A DNA stretch of 64,000 nt from positions 272,158 through 336,157 of the forward strand of contig NZ_SGWZ01000004.1 of the NCBI RefSeq assembly GCF_004216755.1, written 5' to 3'. The notes under the pieces are model-generated. The model had not been told where the DNA came from and made no database searches. It saw only the letters and a program-made list of their open reading frames with translations. The DNA is from Kerstersia gyiorum. GTDB lineage: Bacteria; Pseudomonadota; Gammaproteobacteria; Burkholderiales; Burkholderiaceae_B. The position numbers and the translations under genes are program-made. Below, piece after piece: positions 8,613 through 16,440 of this stretch (positions within the stretch are counted from its first letter, which is position 1; each line of letters opens with the position of its first letter).

Positions 8613-9401
8613 ATGAAAGGTTTGCAAGACAAGGTGTATCTGGTGACGGGCGGCGCAACGCGCATCGGCGCGGGCGTGGCGGAAGTTCTGTTGGGCTATG
8701 GTGCCCGTGTGGCAATTTTCGATATCGACGCCGAAGGCGGCCGGCGTGCTGCCGGCAACGATGCGGCGCGTGCGGTGTTCCACCAGGTGGACATCACGGA
8801 TGACGCCGCCTTGCAGGCAGGCATGGCAGCAGTGGCTAGCCATTTCGGCCGGGTCGATGGCCTGGTCAATCTGGCGTGTACGTATCTGGATGACGGCCCG
8901 GCGTCGAACCGTTCGGACTGGCTCAAGGCGCTGGACGTCAACGTCGTCAGCGCCATCCAGGCGGCACTGGCGGTGCGTCCATACCTGCAGCGCCAGCAGG
9001 GCGGCGCGATCGTCAATTTCACGTCCATTTCCTCCAAGGCCGCGCAGACCGGGCGCTGGCTCTACCCGGTGTCCAAGGCGGCACTGCTGCAGGCCACGCG
9101 CAATATGGCCCTGGATTTTGCGGCAGACGGTATCCGCGTGAATTCAGTGTCGCCGGGCTGGATCTGGTCTCGCGTCATGGATGAACTCAGCGGCGGCGAC
9201 CGCGCCAAGACGGATCGCGTCGCCGCGCCGTTCCACATGCTGGGCCGGGTCGGCAATCCGGCCGAAGTCGGCGAAGTCGTGGCCTTCCTGTTGTCCGATG
9301 CCGCGTCCTTCGTCACTGGCGCTGATTACGCCGTCGATGGTGGTTACTCGGCCATGGGGCCGGAGCAGGGCAAGCCGGCCATCCCCTTGCTGGCAGGCTG
9401 A
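8613..9401 (+). CDS. SDR-family NAD(P)-dependent dehydrogenase
   Basis: 262 residues of the classical short-chain dehydrogenase family. The N-terminal cofactor motif is TGGATRIGAGVAEVL (TGxxxGxG), the catalytic serine region is IVNFTSISSK, the YxxxK pair is YPVSKAA, and the C-terminus has the usual VTGADYAVDGGYS. A good ribosome site (CAGGAGAC) precedes the ATG. As first gene after the XylS-like promoter and upstream of a StyA-like monooxygenase, it probably oxidises the dihydrodiol or hydroxylated product, much as the SDR enzyme of indole-degradation clusters does. The specific substrate is inferred, not visible. Confidence 0.88.
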   Translation: MKGLQDKVYLVTGGATRIGAGVAEVLLGYGARVAIFDIDAEGGRRAAGNDAARAVFHQVDITDDAALQAGMAAVASHFGRVDGLVNLACTYLDDGPASNRSDWLKALDVNVVSAIQAALAVRPYLQRQQGGAIVNFTSISSKAAQTGRWLYPVSKAALLQATRNMALDFAADGIRVNSVSPGWIWSRVMDELSGGDRAKTDRVAAPFHMLGRVGNPAEVGEVVAFLLSDAASFVTGADYAVDGGYSAMGPEQGKPAIPLLAG

Positions 9402-9541
9402 ACCTTTTTCCCATCGGTGTGGCGCGGGCCATTCGCCAAGCACCATCACAAGTTGAGCAGTCAGGCTCCGTGCCGCTGGCGGCGGCGCGGATAGGGCCAG
9501 TTCGTCCGTGATCTGGCCAAAAAAAACATCAGGAGAAGACA

Positions 9542-10786
9542 ATGCGCAAAGTTGCAATCATCGGCGGTGGCCAGGCGGGCATGCCCGTGGCATTCGGGCT
9601 GCTGCAGCGGGGCTACGAAGTTTCCGTCTATACGAACCGTACGCCGGACGACATCCGCAATGGCCGGGTGATGTCCAGCCAGTGCATGTTCGCCAATGCG
9701 CTGGACGTGGAGGCCGGCCTGGGCATAGATCATTGGGCGGCGGACTGTCCGCCCGTGGAGGGCATCGGCTTTGCACTGCCCGACCCTGAACACCCCGGCC
9801 GCAAGGCGGTGGACTGGAGCGCACGCCTGGATCGCGTGGCGCAGGCCGTCGACCAGCGCGTGAAGATGCCCGCCTGGCTTGAGGAATTCGCCCGCCGCGG
9901 CGGCAACCTGGTGATCGAGGACGTGGGCGTCGCCGAACTGGAGCGTATCAGCGCCGAACACGATCTCACCATCCTCGCGGCAGGCAAGGGCGAGGTCGTG
10001 AAGCTGTTCGAGCGGGATGCCAGCCGTTCCCCCTATGACAAGCCGCAGCGCGCGCTGGCGCTGACCTACGTGCATGGCCTGAAGCCGACGCCCGACTACT
10101 CGCGCGTGTCCTTCAATTTCGTGCCGGGCGTGGGCGAGTACTTTGTGTTTCCGTCACTGACGCTCTCAGGCCCTTGCGACATCATGGTATTCGAAGGCGT
10201 GCCGGGCGGCCCGCTGGACCGCTGGCGTGATGTACAAGGCCCGGCCGACCACCTGGAACGCAGCCTGGATTTCCTGCGCACCTTTCTGCCCTGGGAAGCC
10301 GAGCGCGCCCGCAATGTCGAGTTGACTGACAGCATGGGCTATTTGTCCGGCGCTTTCCCTCCGACTGTGCGCAAGCCGGTGCTGACCTTGCCGTCGGGCC
10401 GCATGGTGCTGGGCATGGGCGACGCGGTAGTGGTCAACGACCCGATTACCGGCCAGGGCTCCAACAATGCTGCCAAGGCCGCCAAAGTCTATCTCGATGC
10501 CATTCTGGCACGTGGCGAGCAGGCCTATGACCGTGCCTGGATGGAACAGGTCTTCGAAACCTACTGGGATTATGCCGGCAAGGTGGTGGAATGGACCAAC
10601 TCCATGCTGGCGCCGCCGCAACCTTCGGCCCTGAGCCTGCTGATGGGCGCGCAGGCGCATCCCGCGCTGGCGCATTTCCTGGCCAATGGCTTCAATCATC
10701 CGCCGCGCTATTTCCCGGCCTGGACGGATATGGCCGCAGCGGAAAAACTGATCAGTGATTGCGCCACCGGACGCATTGCTGCCTGA
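9542..10786 (+). CDS. StyA-like styrene/indole flavoprotein monooxygenase
   Basis: 414 residues, the length of styrene monooxygenase StyA. An N-terminal FAD Rossmann motif (VAIIGGGQAGMPVAFGL) is followed by the StyA-specific VYTNRTPDDIRNGR and later LGMGDAVVVNDPITGQGSNN, which binds the FAD pyrophosphate and ribityl region in this fold. Group E flavoprotein monooxygenases take reduced FAD from a separate reductase and epoxidise styrene or indole; the reductase gene follows 12 bases downstream. CAGGAGAA lies upstream of the ATG. Residue similarity alone cannot decide between styrene, indole or another arylalkene. Confidence 0.88.
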   Translation: MRKVAIIGGGQAGMPVAFGLLQRGYEVSVYTNRTPDDIRNGRVMSSQCMFANALDVEAGLGIDHWAADCPPVEGIGFALPDPEHPGRKAVDWSARLDRVAQAVDQRVKMPAWLEEFARRGGNLVIEDVGVAELERISAEHDLTILAAGKGEVVKLFERDASRSPYDKPQRALALTYVHGLKPTPDYSRVSFNFVPGVGEYFVFPSLTLSGPCDIMVFEGVPGGPLDRWRDVQGPADHLERSLDFLRTFLPWEAERARNVELTDSMGYLSGAFPPTVRKPVLTLPSGRMVLGMGDAVVVNDPITGQGSNNAAKAAKVYLDAILARGEQAYDRAWMEQVFETYWDYAGKVVEWTNSMLAPPQPSALSLLMGAQAHPALAHFLANGFNHPPRYFPAWTDMAAAEKLISDCATGRIAA

Positions 10787-10798
10787 AGGAGAAACACC

Positions 10799-11314
10799 AT
10801 GTCTATGTCTTCCATCCAGGAAAAGCCGGCAGTGCTGCTGGACAGCCGTGCATTTCGGCAGGCGCTGGGCCATTTCCCCACCGGAGTCGCGGTCGTTACG
10901 ACGCGTGGTTCCGATGGGCGGCCGGTCGGCCTGACGATCAACTCGTTTTCCTCGCTGTCGCTGGATCCTCCGCTGATTCTGTGGAGCCTGGTGAACCATT
11001 CCCCCAGCCTGGATATTTTCCTGAACTGCGATCACTTCGCCATCAACATCATGAGCGAGGCGCAGGCCGAGTTGGCGTTGAACTTTGCCAATCCGAAGGT
11101 GGAAGACAAGTTTGCCATGGCCGCTCACCAGGATTGCGAGGAAGGGATTCCCCTGATCGACGGCTGCAGCGCCCGTTTTGTCTGCGAGAATTATCAAAGC
11201 CACGAAGGGGGTGACCACCGGCTGTTCATCGGGCGGGTATTGCGCCATGAGGCCGATGGTCATGCGCCCGCGGTGTTTCACCAGGGACGCTTCACCCGGC
11301 TGGCCATGGCATGA
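10799..11314 (+). CDS. Flavin reductase, StyB-type partner of the monooxygenase
   Basis: 171 residues of the FMN-binding split-barrel flavin reductase family. Visible marks are HFPTGVAVVTT, GLTINSFSSLSLDPPLILWSL and the C-terminal HRLFIGRVL with its conserved histidine. It uses NAD(P)H to supply free reduced flavin to the adjacent oxygenase. AAGGAG lies across the end of the upstream gene, so the two are probably co-translated. A second ATG six bases on is an equally possible start. A different flavin reductase is encoded at 14507. Confidence 0.88.
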   Translation: MSMSSIQEKPAVLLDSRAFRQALGHFPTGVAVVTTRGSDGRPVGLTINSFSSLSLDPPLILWSLVNHSPSLDIFLNCDHFAINIMSEAQAELALNFANPKVEDKFAMAAHQDCEEGIPLIDGCSARFVCENYQSHEGGDHRLFIGRVLRHEADGHAPAVFHQGRFTRLAMA

Positions 11315-11338
11315 ACGCGCTCCCGGGTGAATCAAACG

Positions 11339-11484
11339 GCCAGGGCGGCACATGCGGCCCTGGCGACGCTGCCCCTGGCTGCTGTCCCTGCGGTTCGCGC
11401 AGCGGCGCAGTGCCGTATCAGGCCGGGGGAGAGGCTTGAGGAGCTTTTCGCATCGTCAGCAAGCAGCGCCGGCCCCTGGGCCGG
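11339..11484 (+). other. Intergenic segment with two hairpins
   Basis: The 233 bases between the flavin reductase and the next gene hold no ORF of note. Two perfect stems are present: GCCAGGGC/GCCCTGGC (11339-11346 with 11357-11364) and CCGGCCC/GGGCCGG (11469-11475 with 11478-11484). Neither has a proper T tract. They may partly terminate or stabilise the message. Confidence 0.45.
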
Positions 11485-11547
11485 TGTTTGCATATATTGC
11501 GCAGCACCCGGGCGGGCGCTGCAAACTGGAAGGACAGGAGACAAAGC

Positions 11548-13149
11548 ATGAATAAGAATCCTGACGCCGATATTATCGTCGTCGGCAGCGGCATGAATTC
11601 GCTGGTCTGCGCGGCGTTGCTGGCGCGGCGCGGCATGACGGTCACGGTGCTGGAACGCAATCCCGTGGCCGGTGGCTGCATCCGCACCGAAAGCCTGTAT
11701 CCCGGCTATACCCATGAAGTCCTGTCGAGCTGGTATCCGCTGTTCATGGGCGGGGCTGCCTATGCCGAGCTTGCCGAACCCCTGAAACAGGCGGGCGTGG
11801 AATTCGTTTCCTGCGACTACAGCACCGGCGTGGCCATCCCGGGCGGCCCTGGCCTGGCGTTGCGCAAGGACATCGCCGATACGGCGGCTCGCATGAATGC
11901 CTTGGCAGCCGGGGACGGCGACGCTTTTGCCGCCATGGCCCAGCGCATGTTTGGTGACGACGCCGGGCTGGTATTCGGCCTGATGGGTAACGACCCCTAC
12001 AGCTTTTCGACAGCCAGGCTGTTGTTTGGCGAATGGCGCAAGCGCGGCCTGGACGGTCTGATGGCCTTCGGTTCCGAAGCGCTGGAAAGCCTGCGGCGCT
12101 GGGCGGACCGCTCGATGAACGGTACGATCAACCGCGCCATGCTGGCGCCGTGGGTGTTGCATGGCGGCCTGGGGCCGGATGAGGCATCATCGGCCCTGAT
12201 CGGCAAGCTGACCTGCGCCGCCGTGGTGGCGGGCGGCATGCCCGTCGTCAAGGGAGGCGGCGCACGTTTGGTCCAGGGGTTCATCGACATCATCAATACG
12301 GCCGGTGGCACCGTGCAGACTTCCATGAATGTCGAGCGTGTCCTGGTGGAGCGTGGCCGAGCCGTCGGTGTCCAGGCGGGCGGCCAGACGCTGCGCGCCA
12401 GGCGCGGCGTGGTCTGCAACGTGACGCCGGGGCAACTGTACGGGCAGCTCCTGAATGGCGCTCCCGAAGTCCGGGCGGCAGCGGAGCAGGCCAAACGCTT
12501 TCGTCACGGGAGAGGCGGCATGCAGGTGCATTTCACGCTGGACCGTCTGCCGGATTGGTGTGAACCCGAACTGCGTCACGTGCCGATGGTGCACGTGACG
12601 GAAAGCCTGGAGCAGGTCTGCCTGTCGGTTACCGAGGCCAGTAACGGCTGGCTGCCGGCGCGGCCTACGCTTGCCGTTGGGCAACCGGTGGCGGTGGATG
12701 TCACGCGTGCGCCGGAAGGCGGCTGGATACTCTGGGTACAGATGCAGGACATACCGTCACGCTTGCGCGGCGATGCTGCCGGGGAAATCGCCATTCCAGC
12801 AGACGGACGCTGGAATGAAGCCGTCCGCGAAGCCTATGCCGACCGCGTTCAGGCCCGGCTGGAAACTGTGATGCCCGGGCTGGGCCAATCCATCCTGGCG
12901 CGCCAAGCGTTCTCGCCGGCCGACCTGGAAGCCTGGAATGTCAATCTGGTGGGGGGAGATCCTTATTCCGGTGTGTGTTCGCCGGACCAGTTCTTCTGGA
13001 TGCGCCCGTTTGCCGGGGTCAAGGCAGCGCGCACTGGCCGCACGCCGGTGAAAGACCTGCACCATATCGGCGCGTCCGTGCATCCCGGCCCCGGCCTGGG
13101 CGGACAATCGGGCTATCTGGCGGCCAAACGCATCATGGGCAAGAGATAG
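11548..13149 (+). CDS. Phytoene-desaturase-like FAD-dependent oxidoreductase
   Basis: About 533 residues. It begins with a FAD-binding motif (DIIVVGSGMNSLVCAALLARRG, then VLERNPVAGGC) and ends with the family signature LHHIGASVHPGPGLGGQSGY, which places it among the phytoene dehydrogenase/CrtI-like amine-oxidase-fold oxidoreductases. There are no carotenoid genes nearby; in the monooxygenase operon it more likely dehydrogenates an aromatic or alicyclic intermediate. The ATG at 11548 follows AGGACAGGAG. The frame is open to 11488 but without a ribosome site. Substrate unknown. Confidence 0.8.
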   Translation: MNKNPDADIIVVGSGMNSLVCAALLARRGMTVTVLERNPVAGGCIRTESLYPGYTHEVLSSWYPLFMGGAAYAELAEPLKQAGVEFVSCDYSTGVAIPGGPGLALRKDIADTAARMNALAAGDGDAFAAMAQRMFGDDAGLVFGLMGNDPYSFSTARLLFGEWRKRGLDGLMAFGSEALESLRRWADRSMNGTINRAMLAPWVLHGGLGPDEASSALIGKLTCAAVVAGGMPVVKGGGARLVQGFIDIINTAGGTVQTSMNVERVLVERGRAVGVQAGGQTLRARRGVVCNVTPGQLYGQLLNGAPEVRAAAEQAKRFRHGRGGMQVHFTLDRLPDWCEPELRHVPMVHVTESLEQVCLSVTEASNGWLPARPTLAVGQPVAVDVTRAPEGGWILWVQMQDIPSRLRGDAAGEIAIPADGRWNEAVREAYADRVQARLETVMPGLGQSILARQAFSPADLEAWNVNLVGGDPYSGVCSPDQFFWMRPFAGVKAARTGRTPVKDLHHIGASVHPGPGLGGQSGYLAAKRIMGKR

Positions 13150-13150
13150 G

Positions 13151-13211
13151 GCCCCCACGCTGCGCCTTCGGCGTGCTGCCCCCAGGGGTGTTTTTGTCTT
13201 GGGGCGGCCCG
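13151..13211 (-). repeat. Dispersed intergenic repeat, copy B (inverted)
   Basis: GCCCCCACGCTGCGCCTTCG through GTTTTTGTCTTGGGGCGGCC is nearly the reverse complement of copy A at 8304-8373. It starts directly after the stop codon of the FAD enzyme. Copies A and B therefore bracket the SDR-to-FAD-oxidoreductase block as inverted repeats about 4.8 kb apart. Confidence 0.8.
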
Positions 13212-13250
13212 TGACCCGTCCTGCCCTGGATTGACACCTCCGGACCGGTA

Positions 13251-13301
13251 TCCGTAGCGATGCTACGGACTGAGCACCCGATGAACTTCAGCGGGTGTTT
13301 T
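13251..13301 (+). terminator. Hairpin pair and probable terminator after the catabolic operon
   Basis: TCCGTAGC/GCTACGGA (13251-13269, 3-base loop) is followed by CACCCG/CGGGTG (13275-13297, 11-base loop) and TTTTG. The second is a plausible rightward terminator, ending the operon before the convergent AraC-type gene. Confidence 0.5.
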
Positions 13302-13360
13302 GCATTGTCGGGACCGATCATTCTGATAGCAGTCGTTGCCGTGGGCAGCGGCGAACGGGC

Positions 13361-14332
13361 TCAGGCATGGCGGCGTTGCAGGCTGGCGCTGGGGGTTTCA
13401 CCAAAGCGTTGGCGATATTCGGCGCTGAAGCGGCCCAGGTGGGAAAAGCCCCAGCGCAGCGCGATGGTGGAAACGGAATCGGCTTGATGCGGGTCGAGCA
13501 GGTCGCGGCGGGCCCGCTCCAGGCGTATGCCGCGCAGATACTGCATCGGGCTGATGCCGCAATACTCGCGGAAGCCCGCATACAGGCTGCGCAGGCTGAC
13601 GCCGGCAAAGTGGGCCAGGTCTTCGCCGCGCACGGCTTCATGCGCATGCTCCTGCAAATAAGTTTCCACACGCTTGATATGGCGCGGCAGAATGCGCTGC
13701 GTGAGGGCAGGGCTGTCGTCGAGCTGGCGGTGCGGGTGCAGGCTGAGCAGCGTGGAAGCCGCCAGTTGTTCGATCTGCGTCAGCAGCAAGGGGGAATCGG
13801 CGCCTCCGCCCTGGGTGTGGGCGCAATCCAGCAGGTAGCGCATCATGCGCTTCCAGGGTGCGCTGGCATGGGCTTCGAAACGTACCGGAAAGCTGACGCT
13901 GCGCGGCGTCTCTGTACCGTCCATGGCGGCGGCCAGGCCCTCGACCAGGCTGCGCTCCAGCTTCAGCATGACCTGGTCGCTGTCGCCGCGCCAGCGCATG
14001 TCTATGTCTTCGTTGGGGTTCAGCAGCGTGGCCGTGCGGACGTTGGAATCCACTTCCTCGTTGCCGCAACGTACCTGGGCCGAGCCATAGAGGGGAATCT
14101 GCACAAGATAAAAGCCGGCCAGGTGTTCAGGCTGGATGCGTACATCCGCGCCGTAACACAGGCGGCTCAGCGTAATGCGGCCAAAATCGGCGTGACGGAC
14201 GCGCGTATCCAGGGCCTGCCCGGTGTGCTGCATGCACAGGCGGTGCGGCTTGAGCATATTGCTCACGGCAGCCTGTGCCTGGTCCAGGTCACCGTAGGCG
14301 TGGTCTTCCCAGTGGCTGAGCATGGTCTGCAT
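13361..14332 (-). CDS. AraC/XylS-type transcriptional activator
   Basis: About 323 residues. The N-terminal 200 residues fit the AraC-binding-like ligand domain found in XylS, FeaR and NphR (FYLVQIPLYGSAQVRCGNEE). The C-terminal 100 residues carry two helix-turn-helix units (LAHFAGVSLRSLYAGFREYCG and ISTIALRWGF-type second unit, here STIALRWGFSHLGRFSAEYR). It lies convergent to the monooxygenase operon and divergent from a flavin reductase. Two XylS-like operators in the window are its obvious targets. The ATG at 14332 (or 14323) starts the folded domain; the longer frame to 14563 is poor sequence for a protein. Confidence 0.88.
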   Translation of the reverse strand: MQTMLSHWEDHAYGDLDQAQAAVSNMLKPHRLCMQHTGQALDTRVRHADFGRITLSRLCYGADVRIQPEHLAGFYLVQIPLYGSAQVRCGNEEVDSNVRTATLLNPNEDIDMRWRGDSDQVMLKLERSLVEGLAAAMDGTETPRSVSFPVRFEAHASAPWKRMMRYLLDCAHTQGGGADSPLLLTQIEQLAASTLLSLHPHRQLDDSPALTQRILPRHIKRVETYLQEHAHEAVRGEDLAHFAGVSLRSLYAGFREYCGISPMQYLRGIRLERARRDLLDPHQADSVSTIALRWGFSHLGRFSAEYRQRFGETPSASLQRRHA

Positions 14333-14506
14333 GGTGAAAGTCCCTGTCTGGGCAAGGTGGCCTGGCAATCCGGGGCTTGTCGCGTCGCCGGCACCAGACC
14401 CGCTGCCGGGCCATGGTGAAAAGGTTATTTTAGTTGTAAAGTATTTGCGTGGGCATCGGGGTTTCCCGGTGTTTTGGATGGAACAACAGTGGAAAGCAGC
14501 AGAAAA

Positions 14507-15121
14507 ATGGAAGATCGCAACTATCACTATTACGAAACTGCCAACGGCCATGGGCTCAAGCACGACCCTATTGCTGCCATCGTCGGGCCTCGTGTGATCG
14601 GGTGGATAGGCTCCCGTTCCACTGAAGGCAAGCTGAACCTGGCGCCGTACAGCTTTTGCAATGTGTTCAATTACCGTCCACCGGTCATCGCCTTTTCCAG
14701 CGTGGGCTACAAGGACAGCGTGCGCAACGCCATAGAAACAGGGGTGTTTACCTGGAACCTAGCCACCCGTGTGCTGGCTGAAAAAATGAACCAGACCAGC
14801 CTGGAGCAGGATGTCCGCGAGTTCGAACTCGCCGGCCTGACCCCGCTTACCGGACGCCTGGTAGACGCGCCCCGGGTCGCGGAAAGCCCCGTATCGCTGG
14901 AGTGTCGCCTGACGCAGCATTTCCGCATGACGAACGCCGCAGGGCAGGAACTGGATACCTGGATGGTGCTGGGCGAAGTCGTCGCTGCCCATATCTCGCG
15001 GCATTGTCTGGTCGACGGGGTTTACCAGACTGCGCTACCCGGCCCGATCCTGCGCGGAGGCGGCCCGGGGGATTACTTCGAAGTATCAGAAGCAACAAAA
15101 TTTTTCATGCGCCGTCCCTGA
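14507..15121 (+). CDS. Flavin reductase family protein
   Basis: About 204 residues of the FMN-binding split-barrel family, subgroup with the marks DPIAAIVGPRVIGWIGS, NLAPYSFCNVFNYRPPVIAFSS and LGEVVAAHI. This subgroup is larger than StyB-type reductases and is often annotated next to oxygenase genes, but its flavin or acceptor is seldom known. It is divergent from the AraC-type regulator with a 174-base shared upstream region and might be controlled by it, though I see no XylS-like half-sites there. The ATG at 14507 is preferred to 14474. Confidence 0.8.
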   Translation: MEDRNYHYYETANGHGLKHDPIAAIVGPRVIGWIGSRSTEGKLNLAPYSFCNVFNYRPPVIAFSSVGYKDSVRNAIETGVFTWNLATRVLAEKMNQTSLEQDVREFELAGLTPLTGRLVDAPRVAESPVSLECRLTQHFRMTNAAGQELDTWMVLGEVVAAHISRHCLVDGVYQTALPGPILRGGGPGDYFEVSEATKFFMRRP

Positions 15122-15350
15122 ACGAATGTCCGGCTGACGTCGCTCCTGGGGACTTTCCCGCATTTTTGTCGCGCTGCACAAAAAGTGCTTGCCTATACGG
15201 AAAAATCTGGAAGAATAGGTTCATCACCGACGGGCCATGTTGCATTGCATCGTAACCTTGCGGTGATCCGGGAACAGGCTTTCCAAGAGACAGCAGGACA
15301 GGGCGGACCGGCGCAGCCCGTGCCCTCCATGCCCTGGCAAGGAGACGACC

Positions 15351-16100
15351 GTGCAGGAAAAAGAAAAAAAAGCAGCAGTCCTGGCGCCCAGCGGCACGCT
15401 GCGCGCCGCCATCAACCTTGGCAATGCGGTGCTGGCCGGGGTCACGGACAAAGGCGCGCTCAAAGGCGTGACCGTCGACCTGGCTCGCCGCCTGGCCAGC
15501 GAGCTGGGCGTGCCCCTGGAACTCATCGCCTGCCAGGCCGCGCGTGAATCGGTGGCGCTGGTATCCGGCGGCAAGGCCGATGTCGGGTTTTTTGCCATAG
15601 ATCCCCAGCGCAGTGGCAGCGGCATCGCGTTTACCGACCCCTATGTTCTGATCGAAGGCTGCTACGCCGTGCGGCGCGATTCTCCTCTGCAGGCCAATGT
15701 GGATGTTGATGCCGAGGGCATAGATCTGGTTGTTGGCCAGGGCAGTGCCTACGACTTGCATCTGTCACGCACGCTCAGGCATGCGCGCCTGGTCCGTGCG
15801 CCCAGCCCCCGGGCTGTGCTCGACATCTTCCTGGAAGCCGGCTACCCGGTCATGGCGGGCGTGCGCCAGCAACTGGAAAAAGATCGGGATCACGTACCGG
15901 GGCTGCGCCTGTTGCCGGGGCATTTCATGGTCATTCCCCAAGCGATGGGCGTGCCGCAGGCGCGTGGGCAGGAGGCGCTGGCCTATCTGCAGGGCTTCAT
16001 CGAATCCTGCAAGCTGGATGGCTTTGTGGCCCAGTCCCTGGACCGTCACGGCATGCGCGGCGTTTCCGTCGCACCGGTAGGGGAATGGCTGGCAGCCTGA
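15351..16100 (+). CDS. Substrate-binding-like protein without signal peptide
   Basis: 249 residues with the fold pattern of amino-acid ABC transporter binding proteins (SBP type 3): SGTLRAAINLGNAVLAG, GVTVDLARRLASELGVPLEL, GGKADVGFFAIDPQR, IAFTDPYVLIEGCYAV. The N-terminus (MQEKEKKAAVLAPSG) is charged and has no signal sequence, so the protein should stay in the cytoplasm unless it is exported by an unusual route. The start is GTG, with AAGGAGACG just upstream, so the start is well supported. No permease or ATPase genes are nearby. It may be a cytoplasmic ligand sensor or enzyme; function unknown. Confidence 0.72.
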   Translation: MQEKEKKAAVLAPSGTLRAAINLGNAVLAGVTDKGALKGVTVDLARRLASELGVPLELIACQAARESVALVSGGKADVGFFAIDPQRSGSGIAFTDPYVLIEGCYAVRRDSPLQANVDVDAEGIDLVVGQGSAYDLHLSRTLRHARLVRAPSPRAVLDIFLEAGYPVMAGVRQQLEKDRDHVPGLRLLPGHFMVIPQAMGVPQARGQEALAYLQGFIESCKLDGFVAQSLDRHGMRGVSVAPVGEWLAA

Positions 16101-16137
16101 ACCACAGGCGCCATCCATCCACTGCCGGCCCTCTCCG

Positions 16138-16170
16138 ATCCTGCCCGGCGGCGGGGTCGTCGGGCAGGAT
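16138..16170 (+). other. Hairpin, terminator-like
   Basis: ATCCTGCCCG (16138-16147) pairs perfectly with CGGGCAGGAT (16161-16170) across 13 bases. It sits 38 bases after the stop of the binding-like protein but lacks a T tract. Confidence 0.5.
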
Positions 16171-16274
16171 GGCAGCGTTAGCCGCTGTCGCCTGTCCTGT
16201 GGGCCACTGTCGCCCTCGTGCCCTAGGGCGTTACGCCGCGCTGTTGCGATTCTTGCTCGCAGTCTGGTCATGTG

Positions 16275-16338
16275 GCGCCGTAACGATGCGGTGCAATAAC
16301 GACGCAGTGCCGTAACAATGCCGTGCCGTAACATTAGG
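16275..16338 (+). repeat. Four imperfect 16-base tandem repeats
   Basis: Four consecutive 16-base units: GCGCCGTAACGATGCG, GTGCAATAACGACGCA, GTGCCGTAACAATGCC and GTGCCGTAACATTAGG. They lie in the 340-base gap before the EI24 gene. No protein reading is evident. They could be a regulator binding array or a decayed minisatellite. Confidence 0.7.
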
Positions 16339-16440
16339 CAACGCTTCCCTGACGCGACGGGTGTCGGCGCGCGCGCGGGCGACAGAAGAGCCGTGCCCTG
16401 ATCAGGGATAATGGCAGCAGTTTGCCAGGCAGGAGCCATC

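Noticed and set aside
13133..13321. Leftward small ORF of 62 codons between the FAD enzyme and the AraC-type gene
   Set aside because: It is made mostly of the dispersed repeat copy B and hairpins, with no ribosome site or family pattern.
14333..14506. Search for XylS-like half-sites between the AraC-type gene and the second flavin reductase
   Set aside because: No TGC-A/G-N6-GGAT pair was found on either strand, so I do not include this promoter in the proposed regulon.
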